Shown one piece after another: positions 44,286 through 56,503 of a stretch of DNA of 64,000 bases (position 1 is the stretch's first letter; the number at the start of each line of letters is the position of its first letter). This DNA is from Platycnemis pennipes (Eukaryota > Arthropoda > Insecta > Odonata > Platycnemididae), in assembly GCA_933228895.1 (NCBI GenBank), contig OW121856.1:17811805-17875804 (forward strand), written 5' to 3'. The position numbers and the translations under genes were made by a program. The notes under the pieces were generated by a model. The model did not search any database. It saw only the letters and a program-made list of their open reading frames with translations, and was not told the origin of the DNA.

Positions 44286-47200
44286 GTGAGTGAGTTTTAT
44301 TGACCATATTCCCCGCGGTGCCGATTTAGGTCAGCGCCAAAACATTGCTCTGATCCCCGGCTGTGCAGATGGAAGGCGCGACCGCCTCTCCCCCGGTGGT
44401 GTGAGCCTCCACCTCACTCTGCCACGAGACGAGGATTTGCGGGGGCGGCTCTGTGATAATTTGAGAAATAATAAACAGAGAGGGCGGGAAGTGAAGAGAA
44501 AGTTGGAGAAAGACTTTTTTTCCTGCACAGGAGTAACCGCACGTTGGAAACGCGATCCAGTATTTGGGTCCCGCTCGTGTCGACGCCGAGAATATCCTTC
44601 CGTCCGACAATCAAACGTCAGTCGAGATGTTAGGAGCCGGCCAGTGTCAGTTGATAATGGCAACCGAGCGCTTCTCGAGGAAAATTAGGATTACGTCAGC
44701 CGGGTGATTCGTTAAACGACCGCAATTATGGAGTGGACTGACGTTGACACTGGTGTTTGGAAGTCTTAAAAGATGGGTCATTTGAAAAAAAATGTGAGCG
44801 ATTATTTAGGAGCTACCGTGAAGATTAAGGCAAACGAAGCTGAACCTGCCGAGAAGAAAACGTAAACAGATAGTTGTTACGCTTAGGTATCAATAAATCG
44901 AATAACTTGTTTACTTTTTTCAAATAAATAAGTGCTTTCAAGTCGAGGCTGTGAACCTTTTTACAGAATTGGATTAAAACACGCGGTAAAATAATTTTTT
45001 TTTCAATATGCTTCAATTTGTAACATTTTGCTCAAACTAAGCTATTTATTGTGCGTAGCACTACATTACGAAAACTGATCAATTTGTGCGTAAGCATATG
45101 TTTCTCGGTCTTTAAATCTCCTTGAATCAATTACTTCTACCTATACTGCAAGCGTAGAAAAGCAAATTTTACATGAACAACCGGTGATAAATAAGCGTTT
45201 TATTTGATTACCTTCTGTGTTAAGCCGAATCATTGATAAAGCGACAAGCCCCCTTTGAGACAACCTGATGGCTTTTTGGCGGCATTAAAATACTATTAGA
45301 AAATATTTAGCACAAGAATACGACACAGGTAGTGAAATAGCAGGCTGCCCAGAAACTGTTTCACAATTTCTCAGGGATCGTCGGTTCAAGAGAATGTAGA
45401 CAAGATTACAATATTAAGGTACACTTCAAATGAGTGCATTTTAAACAATTAGGAAATGTGATACGAATATTGTTTCGTCGGCAACACTAACCCTGATTTT
45501 AAATTCTAATATTTATGTGAAGAAGGATACAAACTAATTGATATAAGATATTTTAAACTCCAAAAGAAGGAAAAAGTTCGATGCATTTCATTTAGGTATC
45601 GGAAGTTGTTTATCAATCCCAATGCACTTTAAAACGGAGCACTTTCCACATGCACGGTGGACAAACAAGCGTAACTGCTAATTGCGTCCGTTACGACCGG
45701 TGAAACGCCGTTGATTTGTGTTTGCCGTCCTAACCACTTTCAAATTAACTGCTAAAATCCAAAAATTTTCACTTGTTGACAGGCTTATTGCGCAAACGAC
45801 TTGCTTCAGAAAGAAATGATTCTCGTCACCTATTTACCTTCGCATTTCCAAGCATCAACTAATCAATAAAGTAATCTACCAAATGAGTGATTTGTTTAAT
45901 ATTACGCCTTAACTTGGAAGGCATTTCATTCATCAATCAAAGGCTCTAAATAGGTATAAACACATAAGAATTGGCATGTTCCCAGTGATATTGAGAAAAT
46001 TGAACTTGCAATGGTGCTAAATAATTTTCTTATTCTCCTTATTTAAAAAGTTAATATTTAAAAAGTAATATAAAATTGTGCTGCAATAATTACTTTTTTC
46101 TCTTCGTTTTTTTTAATTTTTTAAGACAAAATTTGTCAGAATATAATAGACTGATAGTCAAATATTGGGTTTCCATGAAACGGGAATGATCAAGGAAGAA
46201 ATTGAGTATTATTTTGTATCGTTTTGATAGCATTTAGGGATCATAGAAACCTGAAACACTTTCAGACCTGCTGATTCACCACTAGTTTATGATATACATG
46301 CAATTATAATTGATATACCTTATTTCCGAACTAATTGTTGCAATTAATTTTTTTCATGTTCCGTACTGGCTTTTTTCTGATTTACTCCTTAGTACTATCC
46401 TCAATTCCCAAAAAATTATCAATTTGGGTTTAACTAACTTTATCATGCGAGAATTCCACATCGTTTAGTTAATCTTTCTCTAATAACTTTAGTTTGTGTT
46501 TATGTCTCACAAACCTCTTCGGCGTATATGACATTCTCATCTAATTATTGCATGAATAGTAATCCAAACTTCAAAATGACAGTCCTTCTCCTTCGGTCGT
46601 TCGGTAGTCTTGCGCAAACAATATCCACCTAAATTTAAATTATTTTATATCAAAGTATGTTTTGAAAATGTGGCATAGCGCATGAGGCATTATGTACGAC
46701 TCCTCATTTCTAAAGCTCCTTTAGAAAAGCAATTTCCTTCATTCTCACAGAAGCCATAAGTGCAACATACTTGTACTACTGTGAGATATTAGTTGAAATA
46801 TTTTAATAAGATAATAAAAGTAAGGAAAACATGTCTCCTATGTACTCTTGACTGTTACTACAGAGAGCTATCATATGTGCAGGTCGTACACATAAGGATT
46901 AGGCACTTCTGCTGATTACATTGAATTTCACGATATGCCACTGCATTTAATTCAAAATAATAGAAAGATCGGTTTAAAAAAGATAACATCTAAAAGGTAA
47001 GGTTGTATATGTACTGCCACACGCATCTCGTAAATTATCACAGAAACATGTTTCTGTCGTTTGCAAAACAGGTTATATTTCAAATGAATGTCGTTGAAAT
47101 AACCATCGCAATAACACAAACCCAGGAGTTACAATGAATAGCTTTCATCGATAAATTTTCAAATGGAAATCGTCTATTCATGAAATTATTTCTATAGTGC

Positions 47201-47690
47201 GCGACTCCTCATTTCTAAAAATTGTTTTAAAAAGTAATTTTCATCATTTATATACAATACATAAGTGCAACGTACGTGTGGGACTACGAAACATTATTTA
47301 ACACATATTAATAAGATAATAAAAGTAAGGAAAACATATCCCAATGAAATCTTAACATTTGCTGTAAAGAATACTAAATTTTAATGAGCATGGGAGCATG
47401 GTTAGCTAATCTATGCGTAAAAATAACAGTATATTATTATTTTTTTCTTTAAACCTCTCTTATACTTAAGTTTCCGTCCACACAAACTTATAATTGTGAA
47501 GAAGAACTTACCGATAGAATGAAAAGTCGGTAAACCTATTGCGGTTGACGCCATAGCATAAATTTTAACAGAATAAAATATTTGTTGAAATATTGGCTCT
47601 ACCCTGAGAAGGGATTGCAAGCCCCTTCTCCCTTACACAACCTCAGGACTCACCGAGGGATTTCAGAGCCACGCCTGAGGGCGGACCCTC
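44286..47690 (+). other. Start of NKCC intron 1
   Basis: It begins GTGAGTGAG. The first 400 bp stay GC-rich, then AT-rich sequence without coding signal follows. No acceptor with a recognisable second NKCC exon was found up to the window end, so the intron may be very long. Confidence 0.6.
46683..47365 (+). repeat. Diverged direct duplication within the intron
   Basis: 46683-46850 and 47197-47365 share GACTCCTCATTTCTAAA, CATAAGTGCAAC and AATAAGATAATAAAAGTAAG followed by GAAAACAT, offset by about 514 bp. It is a local segmental duplication, not a known element. Confidence 0.75.
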
Positions 47691-47696
47691 GCGTTG

Positions 47697-47735
47697 CTTT
47701 ATAAGTCGCCGCGAAATAGCGATCGTAAATCAGCG
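47697..47735 (+). promoter_or_regulatory. TATA/initiator core promoter
   Basis: CTTTATAAG (47697-47705) is followed at about 32 nt by ATCAGCGT, close to the arthropod initiator TCAGT. The A at 47732 would be +1. The spacing is the classical one. Local GC is raised over 47630-47830. Confidence 0.5.
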
Positions 47736-47935
47736 TGCTAGCAGCGCATCGAAGATCGAGTGCTGAGTTTCCAGTTTTTCCGTCTTCCCCAATGCACGCG
47801 AAATACGTAGGCTGGTGTGATGCGAAGGCCGCATACGAGAAAGTGATATTTTAGTCAGGTATTAGAGGTTTCAAGAGTTCTCATTATTCGTCTGTGTATT
47901 CAACTCCATCTCAGCTCGTCATCACTTCTCCAACG
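47732..47935 (+). other. Predicted non-coding first exon
   Basis: The stretch from the predicted start to a consensus donor, AACG|GTAAGAG (intron from 47936), is about 204 nt. It holds two short overlapping uORFs (ATG at 47792 and 47819) but no long frame, so it would be a 5' UTR exon. It lies inside the presumed NKCC intron on the same strand. It could be an alternative NKCC promoter or an independent gene. No downstream coding exon was identified. Confidence 0.4.
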
Positions 47936-49300
47936 GTAAGAGGGATCAAAAACGGCTTGTTTGGGAATTACGTGATGCTATACTTAGTTTCATGAGGCAA
48001 GGATTTACTTACAACACGAGATAAGTCAGCTCAACAGACTTAACAGAGAGTACTTTTTTTATTGTCTTCAAATATTTCCTCAAAGAATTATTTCTTGGAA
48101 AATTAAGCAATGGACTTAAAATTTGTTCTTTTTAGTAGATATTACGGAAATATTCCCGAAGAGAAGCGAGGTGTAAAAGAAGAAAAAAAAACATTTAAGG
48201 CTGCAAAAGTATAGACAATATAATTTTCCTACTTTTCATAAATTTTAATAATATCTAGAAAATTGATCAGTGAAGCCTAACGACTGCTAAGACAGTTCAT
48301 ATGACCTAACAGTAGATAATAAATAAATTATTTTACTTGTGATGAGAATAGCATCGGCAGCTCCTCAGTAAGGAGAAAATTTTTCTAACTCAATAATTAA
48401 CTACTATCCACATAAAAGTGTTGAAATTTTATGTATTCATGATACAAGCAAATGGATTTCTGCAGGGGAAATGCGCATACATGAATGAAATATATCATAC
48501 AGACATAAGCGTAGAATCAGTAACGCCTACCACTATTAATACGACTGTGTTTATTAACGTTGATAATCATGATAGATATTCTATCCTACTTTCCTGTTCG
48601 GCTCAAATGTTATTTTTAACCCTGGCAAATCCCTCCTTCATATAACTTTTACTTAAATTGAATGGATAAAGAAAAGGCTGGCAACTGCTAATGCGAAATC
48701 TATTACTGACCAACCACTAAACCATAACAAACACATTCACTGTAAATAGTAATTCTAAATTTGTACCGCATCAAACCAGGGAAGTGAAGACGCCAATACT
48801 TGTCAATATTCTTTCGAAAACGTCTTCAAGACTTCATTCTTTTCTACTTAGATAATCACACCATGGCCAGTACAACCCGTTAAGCGCTCCAAAATCAACA
48901 AGGTATAGACCCACAAATACATGCGCATATTCAAGAGCGGACCCCTTTATGTGCTGGTAATTTTGATATCAGTAATTTAATAAATAGAGAAACGCAAAAC
49001 CATTCACTAACGATAAATATTTTGCACTTGCAGCAAATAATTCAACATTCGTATGAGCATCTCAAGATAGATATTACAATTCGTTCCATCTATGTCAATG
49101 TTATTAACCATCAAACAAGGACACGTCGCGAGACTGATGTTCGGGATCCAAATGACGAAACAATTTTCCAGAACTATAGAGGGGATGCGGGAAAACTGTC
49201 ACGGCTTTCTTACCCATAGACCCGGGTTCGCGAGAAAAACGCCACTGAAGAATTTTCCTCCGTATAAATCGTTTATAATGCACAAAGAATATAATAACAT
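47936..49300. other. Unassigned AT-rich, intron-like stretch
   Basis: No recognised exon or element. The 75-codon frame at 48418 has no recognisable motif. Confidence 0.45.
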
Positions 49301-49307
49301 CTTTCTT

Positions 49308-49378
49308 GGCCGAGTGGGTTAAGGCGCCTCCGCAGGCAAATAGCATGCGGCGGCGTGGGTTCGCGGCCAAGAGGATGC
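49308..49378 (+). repeat. tRNA-Leu/Ser-like SINE head
   Basis: TTGGCCGAGTGGGTTAAGGC is a class II tRNA D-arm/A box. The T arm GCGTGGGTTCGCGGCC is shortened. CTTGGCC pairs perfectly with GGCCAAG. It is followed by GCAATTTTTTTCTCTCGAAT, similar in style to the 3' flank of the tRNA-cored hairpin elements. Confidence 0.5.
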
Positions 49379-49452
49379 AATTTTTTTCTCTCGAATACTT
49401 TACGGAATCACTGTAAAATTACCAATCCCAAATTCCTGTGATATTTCGAGTG

Positions 49453-49520
49453 CATATATCTATATCTATGACATACCCTGCAAGCCATCTCGAGGGTGTG
49501 TGGCAGGGGGTGCATACACA
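49453..49520 (-). mobile_element. CR1/L2-like LINE 3'-tip fragment
   Basis: ATATCTATATCTATGACATA, then CCCTGCAAGCCATCTCGAGG and GTGTGTGGCAGGGGGTG. It is about 70 bp. Confidence 0.8.
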
Positions 49521-49970
49521 CCAGGACACAACAAACAAAAATGAACACTACAAAACAAACAATACACCTTTAAAAGTAATTGGGGAAAAAAGAAGGAAAA
49601 GATATCTTGCTGTGTATTGAATAGTAATTATCCGTTAATTGTTTACGGCCTTGAGAATGTCCCACGACAAGTGGAAATCTATCCTATTCACGGAAGTACC
49701 CTTGTGCATTAAAAACTAAACATTTGAGGCCTGTCGGCATGTGAAGCCTGTTTTCGGGAAAACAGAGAATCCCGAAATTTGTTTCGTGGGTTTCCCAAGG
49801 GGGTTGATTGAAAATCCAGAAAATAAGGTGAAAATAAAAAATGTTGCTGTTATTGCCGTAAAAGTATGGGATTGGGAAAGAAGCGTACCTACACTATTAA
49901 GCCTAATACATTAGCCACACTCCCATGCTACATTAGTATTTCAGTATTACAATATAATTATTTCAAAATA

Positions 49971-51897
49971 TTCTGCACCGCGCTCACCTTTTGGCACGGC
50001 GCACAGTGTCGCAGAATCCCCGAAATGCGGTCGTGGCAAGTAAAAATAAAATTACTATTCAGGGAATTTTGAGCATTGGGTTGTCCAAAGGGATACCTGA
50101 CTAGCCTCGAGTGGCTGTCAGTTGAGTGATAAGCGAGCACCAGTTGGATATAATCATTTTGAAAGAAAGCGTTTTTGAGGTGGCAAGTCCATCGACTGAG
50201 GTCAATAGAGTGCAACGGATACTTCAAAATCATGTGGAAGTTGTATTTTTCGATCGAATTCTATTTTGATAATTGTAATCACCAGGATATAGCAAGTCGA
50301 ATTCAATAAATAATATATTAGAAAGCATAATATAAGTAAGTTATTTTAATTTGCGCAAGTAATAGCTATCGAAAATATGAAAATTTCATTACCTACAAGA
50401 ATCTTTATCCAAGATCAAAACATAAAATATTCCTGTGGATTCATGCGTTGAAACATAGTGCAACGTGTTTGCTATGATCTTAACTATCGAATTTAATAAA
50501 AATTAGATGCATATATCTGCCACAACAATTGTTATTAATAAGAAATGAATGCAACTCATGCGTGCAAGCGCTAAAACAGTTGGTTCAACAAAATATATCA
50601 TCTAATTTTCGGATTTTTACTCTAAAATAATAATAAACAGCTTCAGCGATGAAGCACTATGACATTCTCATTCTCAATAAAAATTATGTAAAATGTCGAT
50701 GTGTCTTATGCATTACATATAGGTGTTATAGTTTGACAGGTGCAGAGCGCAACGGGTTCACTTCCTATTCTGGACTCTGAGCATTATTTAATGCTTTTAA
50801 TGCTATTTAATGCTTTAAAATATTTTTTGATGGCAATCCAGCATCCTTCCACCATTCTATAGCAAGAATAATGATTTTTACTCATGGCTTCTTCAATAGT
50901 GGGACATAAATTGTCAGTCGTCTCATTCCAGTTTCCTTTAATTAATGTAAAAATTCCAGCCTTGAAAATCCAATTAGGCACAAATAAACCACAACAATTT
51001 AACAACACAAATAAACAACAACAATTGTTAGGTAGGTACTCAAAGTACCATTTTATGCATAAAAATCGTTCAAACTAAGTAAAAGCATTAAATAATGCTC
51101 AGAGTCCAGAATAGGAAGTGAACCCGTTGCGCTCTGCACCTGTCAAACTATAACACGTATATGTAATGCATAAGACACATCGACATTTTACATAATTTTT
51201 ATTGAGAATGAGAATGTCATAGTGCTTCATCGCTGAAGCTGTTTATTATTATTTTAGTGTAAAAATTCGAAAATTAGATTATATACTTTGTTGAACCAAC
51301 CGTTTTAGCGCTTGCACGCATGAGTTGATTTCATTTATTATTAATAACAATTGTTATGGCAGATATATGCATCTAATTTTTGTTTAATTCGATAGTTAAG
51401 ATCGTAACAAACACGTTGCACTATTTTTAAACGCACGAATCTACAGGAATATTTTAAGTTTTGATCTTTGATAAAGATTCTTTTCATGAAATTTTCATAT
51501 TTTCGATAGCTATTACTTGCGCAAATTAAAATAACTTACTTATATTATGCTTACTAATATATTATTTATTGAATTCGACTTGCTATATCCTGGTGATTAC
51601 AATTATCAAAATAGAATTCGATCGAAAAATACGACTTCCACATGATTTTGAAGTATCCGTTGCACTCTATTGACCTCAGTCGATGGACTTGCCACCTGAA
51701 AAACGCTTTCTTTCAAAATGATTATATCCAACTGGTGCTCGCTTATCACTCAACTGACAGCCACTCGAGGCTAGTCAGGTATCCCTTTGGACAACCCAAT
51801 GCTCAAAATTCCCTGAATAGTAATTTTATTTTTACTTGCCACGACCGCATTTCGGGGATTCTGCGACACTGTGCGGCGTGAAAAGGCGCAAGAATAT
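49971..51897. mobile_element. Large palindrome / foldback element, ~0.8-kb arms
   Basis: 49971-50795 recurs inverted at 51083-51897 with few differences, for example CACCTATATG against CACGTATATG. The arms begin near CACAGTGTCGCAGAATCC and diverge outward at CACGGCG/CGGCGTG. The central segment is about 287 bp. No transposase domain was recognised in the arms. The frame seen in both arms is simply the duplicated DNA. Low divergence suggests a recent origin or gene conversion. Confidence 0.85.
50784..51008 (-). CDS. Open frame in the centre of the foldback, unknown product
   Basis: The minus-strand frame of 74 codons covers most of the unique centre of the palindrome. It contains VPNWIFKAGIFTLIKGNWNE, then CPTIEEAMSKNHYSCYRMVE and KKYFKALN, with a composition that looks protein-like (Trp, Cys and Tyr spread evenly). 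It opens without an ATG. I do not recognise a family. It may be a captured exon or the remaining piece of the element's own gene. A chance frame cannot be excluded at this length. Confidence 0.25.
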   Translation of the reverse strand: MLLNCCGLFVPNWIFKAGIFTLIKGNWNETTDNLCPTIEEAMSKNHYSCYRMVEGCWIAIKKYFKALNSIKSIK

Positions 51898-52940
51898 AAG
51901 GGTCACATTGCGTTTGACAACGTATTTGGGAAAAAGACAACTATTCGGTTGATTAATGGATTCCCAACGATGCTTCAGCTGCCGAGGTAAGGCAGCTAAC
52001 CCAATCGCATCCACCGAGACTGTTTACAATAAAGTTGGAGATGCAACCTTTATCGAACTACGTGAGATAAGAAATAGGAGAACTACGTAAGGGTGAATAT
52101 TTGAAATGCAGATAATTGGCAATGCACCAACGACACACATTGGCACTAATTTTGAAGATAAGTCTAACAATTAACATAGACCAGACTAAAAATGTGTGCC
52201 TGAATGATTTTAAGCGCCTATAGAATTGAAAGCACAATATGTCGAGGCATTTTTTCAACAGAGATTTAATGCCATTGGAACCGGAGTTTTCACTTATAGA
52301 ATTGCAGTGAATATTTAAAAATTTTCCGGCGAATGATAGAGTGGTCAGTGACAGTAGTTGAAGAGATACGAGCTCTGACATGTTTTCACAGAAATTTCAA
52401 TTGAAGATGGGAAGAGGTTGCCCAAACTGATTAGGCCACATCGTGCTACCTAACACAACTTAAACATAAGCCTAATACCTATTAGGACAAACGCTACACC
52501 AGTTCTCAAGGTGGAATTCGAACCCATGACCTTGAGATTGTGGTTCCGGCGCATTTCAAATCGATCTACAGCGGTCGACTACAAGATAAGACTGCTAAAG
52601 TAGAATAAATCAGTGTTTTGCTTTTATTGAAATAACACGATTTAGAATTTCCAATTCTTTTGCTCCACGCTAAGATTTTAAGGTAAATACGCACTTAATA
52701 ATACTTTACGGTCATCCTATAAAATCCAACCATAATCTACTCCACACAGTATCTTCACGATTAGTGTCCGGACATTCCCTGCCATATTTCTGCAGTAGAC
52801 TTTCGGAGATGCATTTGCATGAAAATGCAATTTTTTTAATAGGTAAAAGTTTCGTTCATAATAGCGTAGGTTACAAGATGTAAAAAATACAAAAATGCAT
52901 AGGTATATTTTCATGAAACTTACAGGGATTATATTATACG
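51898..52940. other. Unassigned stretch with a tRNA-like segment
   Basis: At 52505-52590, minus strand, GGTCATGGGTTCGAATTCCA is a T-arm/B-box sequence preceded by a poor cloverleaf, probably a SINE head. The rest is unassigned. Confidence 0.4.
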
Positions 52941-52944
52941 TATT

Positions 52945-53620
52945 GCATTATTTTTCCATAATATCACCACTCAATTTAATGTATTTTGGTAACTGAGGGT
53001 TGAGATATCTGTAACGTATGTCATAGAAGCCTACCGCCGCCACTTCTTTTAGCCAGTTCTTCAATTCAATTTCCATGTGGCCGTCATCGGAGAAGTGGTT
53101 TCCTCCCAGATGTTACTTCGATTAGTCAAATATAAAATAACAGCTTGGTGCGAGATCGGGCTTGTAAGGGGGTGGTCTAAAGCATCCCATTTAATTGAGG
53201 AGTTTAACAACTTTGCATGTCAGGAGTGGTATGGAGTCAAGCATTGTCAAGGAGACGACAGACTCCCTTCGTCAGCTTCCCATGGCGTTCGTTTTTATGA
53301 GGCTCTGCAAATTCTGAAGGGTCTCACAGTACCTACCGTCTACTCAGGGGGGATACTGTCTACACAGTAATACTACCACAGCTTTGAATATTTCTCCTCT
53401 CTGCAAAAATTTGACTGGCAACATTTCTTTTCTATCCCAGAAAACTGTCGCCATGATTTTTTAAGCTAATTACCGAGTTTTGATTTTTTCGCTGAAGGAG
53501 AATAGATTTGGTGCCACTTCCGTAATATTAGTTTCATCTCTGGGTTACGACATTAAACCCAAGCTTCATTTCTCGTCATTATCGAGTCTAAAAAAGTCTC
53601 CACCTCTTTTTGAGAACGGA
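52945..53620 (-). pseudogene. Old mariner transposase remnant
   Basis: Read on the minus strand with several frameshifts: a PRDETNI-SP-P-K-like stretch, KIMATVFWDRKEMLPVKFLQ (about 53460-53400), YCETLQNLQSLIK, then PPYKPDLAPSCYFIFD (third catalytic Asp, about 53160), KXHLGGNHFSDD, LKNWLKEVAAVGFYD and a terminal GDIMEK at 52955. The motif order is that of mariner (DD34D). The first and second Asp motifs are eroded and stops are numerous. It is a different subfamily and clearly older than the 3.9 kb copy. Terminal repeats were not located. Confidence 0.75.
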
Positions 53621-54149
53621 ATTGGGAAGCGTATGTCTCCCACATGGCGGGAGACTTCAGTGGTACCTACTTTGAAAACAAATTTTCCGTGCGACAGCTA
53701 CGCGCCTTTTAACCTCACTTTGTGGATAACCCTCTTATATGCCGAGAGTACTCAGGTTATGATCCCCAACCAACGGGTATGATAGTAGTGGCGCTTTTTA
53801 ATAAGAGTAAGCTAATGCCGATGAGTTTCTCTCCACCCTTCCTCCCCTCCTATTGCTTCCAAAATTCCGGCCCAAATGACCTCACTTACTGGCCGAATCA
53901 CCTAAAAAAATAACAAAGATAATAGATCCCTCATCAGTACTTCGAAGGCATAACAGATGGATCATGTTCTCTAATCTCAGGAAACGACATTGGATTATTT
54001 AAGCTTATCAATAAGTGAGACTACATTAGAAACAAATGCGTTCAACTTACTAACTTAGACACATCCTACTGCGGGTTGTCTTTAGTGCTCGCTTGCCGAA
54101 GGCCCGGGTTCAAAATCCAAATTTGTAGAGGCTTATTTATGGAATATAC
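53621..54149. other. Unassigned stretch
   Basis: 53590-53760 may still be 5' mariner sequence but is too diverged to align. A lone B-box-like GGGTTCAAAATCC is at 54107. Confidence 0.35.
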
Positions 54150-54362
54150 CTTCATCATCAAGGGTCAATAATCCTAGGATTCGTTTGACGCAGCCCTCCA
54201 CTCGCTTCTTCAATCGGTCAACCTCTTCATATTAACGTAGTTCCTCTCTTTCACGTCCTTTACGCCCTGTTCTATATAACTCATACGAGGCCTGCCTTTT
54301 CCATTTTCCCCGTTCACTTTTCCTTCGACGATTGTCTTCATCAGGCCATCGTGTCTTAAGAT
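54150..54362 (-). mobile_element. RTE-like LINE 3' end
   Basis: Tail CATCATCAAGG at 54150, then AATCCTAGGATTCGTTTGAC, CATTAACGTAGTTC-like, CATACGAGGCCTGCCTTTTC and CGACGATTGTCTTCATCAGG, ending at CATCGTGTCTTAAGATG. The encoded tail LMKTIVEGKVNG-RPRMSY is readable. Confidence 0.85.
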
Positions 54363-54379
54363 GTGAATATATCTTACGG

Positions 54380-54525
54380 TTCCAATTTGAGACGTGTGGT
54401 CTCTGCGTGAGCACCGCGTGGAGAACAGTTAACGCTCCGTCCGTGGATGGGACGTTAATTTGCGGATCACTAGGTGCCTTCCGTGGATTGTAGACTAATC
54501 AGGGTTTCACTACACTTTTTCCGCT
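54380..54525 (+). mobile_element. tRNA-derived SINE, truncated
   Basis: CGTCCGTGGATGGGACGTT, GGATCACTAGGTGCCTTCC and GTAGACTAATCAGGGTTTC match the body of the 27.7 kb SINE. The head is missing. Confidence 0.6.
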
Positions 54526-55639
54526 CTCAATGAAGTCAAAATCCTGCAGTACTCAAAACCACAAAGGAAGATATATTAGAAGTCTGCCTTCTTGCTGAAG
54601 ACCCAAGAGAGCTTTTTCCGCTTACACTGCAGATATTTTCTAATCCTTAATGTATATTCTGGAGATAAATTTCCCTAGAGTCCCACATAATGTCTCACAA
54701 TTAACCAAAAACATGATTTGGACATCAGCGGAGACATTTTCTAAAAATTATAATTATCAACCACTACCTTATAATGCGTTATGTACTTGACTACATAAAA
54801 ATAACAATTTTCATCAATTCCTTACATTTGTAAAACGATTTTAATTTTTTCTGGAAAATCACGTCAAAAGCATCGAACGAAATTTTCAGTTTATTATCTT
54901 AAATGCCCATTGGTTATATTTCGAAGACAAATAACAAATAGAGGCGATGTCTATGTTTTTATGGTCATAAATATATAGGGAAAAGCTGGCACATTGCGAG
55001 AAAAAAGGTCGATGAGAAGACAAAGCGCAGTATACCAGAGACCTAGCTATCAAATCTGTGAGATATTTTAACGTTCTGATTGGCTAAAAGCGCGATTTTG
55101 AGAATTCATCGCAAAAGTGTTTCAATTTACAATTATTTCATTTCTCCTGACGCGATTGGATTCAGCTACACATTCAATGTTGAATAGAAATGGAACGTTT
55201 TTTTTAGTGTTTTTATGTTGGTGCCGGTGCTCCACCATTCCTCTTTTGCTTGTAAGTCAGTAATTCCTAATCGGTGCGGTGAGGCCCTTCAGGGTGCCGA
55301 AAAATCAGTAACAGGAATGCCTTAAATTATCACGGGAAAACTTAAAATGCTTAGCAGGCCATGAATTTGATACTCTCATGCTTGACAGATGGTAAATACA
55401 ATCTACGCCTTTATTACAAACTTAGGACTAATTACCGTTAAGTGCCAATCATCCTTGGTAATGGAAGGGGGAGCCCAATCGTCCATATAAAAAATATCTA
55501 AAAATGGCGCCCTCCTCCCCGCCCTTCAAGGTTGTAATCTCAGTCTGAAGGGTACTGCCAACGTAAAAGTTCAGGAATCACAGTTGTTAGGTGCTAATCT
55601 CAACCTAAATATCTTTTTCCGCCGGATAATTTATGAACA
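54526..55639. other. Unassigned AT-rich stretch
   Basis: No recognised gene or repeat relation. Confidence 0.45.
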
Positions 55640-55818
55640 CGACTCAAAAATTAAAAGACTTTGGTTACATTCCTGATCTGGTAACCTGAAGAGGTTGAAA
55701 CCGGTTGATTGGGTAATAAGAATAATAATCGCGAGGAATTGGATCTGAGGTTTCCGCGGCGTTTCTCAACACTGGTAACGGCTTTCGGGCGCTCCTCCGC
55801 GTAGTGTTGTGTCAGGGT

Positions 55819-55859
55819 GACGACAGTTTCTCCACCCATCCTGCTGGCGTCTTCAGGTC
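55819..55859 (-). ncRNA. Hammerhead-ribozyme-like motif
   Basis: Minus strand: GAC, CTGAAGA, one nt, GCCAGC, AGGATG, GGTGGA, GAAACTGTC, GTC. Core strands are intact. Stem II has two mismatches out of six pairs. Length is 41 nt, as at 1071 and 56504. Confidence 0.5.
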
Positions 55860-56503
55860 AGAAGTGTCGATGCGTTAAGTTCAAGTTCAAAAATCGTTTA
55901 TTTTCCCCAATAACAAGGAAAAAATATGCATAACAATAACAAACAATAATCAATTTAACAATATTGGTGAGCCCTGTTTTAGGATTTAAGTATCCTCTTT
56001 AGGGTTTGGTGATTTCTTGATTGCCTTCAGTCTTTTGGTTTTCATAGGCTTATATCGCATTTGATCACGGGAGTGCCCTGTGGTCCGGCATTTGCCCAAG
56101 GTGCAGGGAAACACGTAAAACCTGCACGGACAGGCGTAACAACAACAATAGGTAATATATATCTCTGTTGTAAAATAACAGATAATAAATAACAGGTTAA
56201 ATATTAACATAGTAACAATTAAATAAATATGTATAAATATATAATTTGATAAATAAATAGTTCTTTCTCTGTTATAGAATCACTGGTATGTTAGTTCACA
56301 CTGTTTGGGGCCTCCCTGTTGTAACCAGAAAATTACAACAGGGAAGACGGCTACACGCTGGCAAACTCTTGGAAAAGAGTTTTTAAAATCGGAGGCCAAT
56401 CAGAGCCCACTTGCGACCAAAAGATTAACAGAACCAATCAGAGATGACCTACGACACCTAAGCCCCTACATAAGTCGGCCAATTTCGACGCATCTACACT
56501 TCT

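Larger units (their letters stand above)
43200..44500 (+). promoter_or_regulatory. CpG-rich promoter and first-exon block of the NKCC gene
   Basis: GC and CpG content rises sharply against AT-rich flanks. It holds a (CT)n tract at 43336-43347, the core promoter, the 5' UTR and the first coding exon. Confidence 0.7.

Noticed and set aside
47641..47940. LTR of a retrotransposon
   Set aside because: No second copy in the window, no TG...CA ends with target duplication, and a good splice donor instead.
49958..50233. 91-residue frame repeated at 51642-51881
   Set aside because: The similarity reflects the palindromic arms. Nothing in the protein suggests a function.
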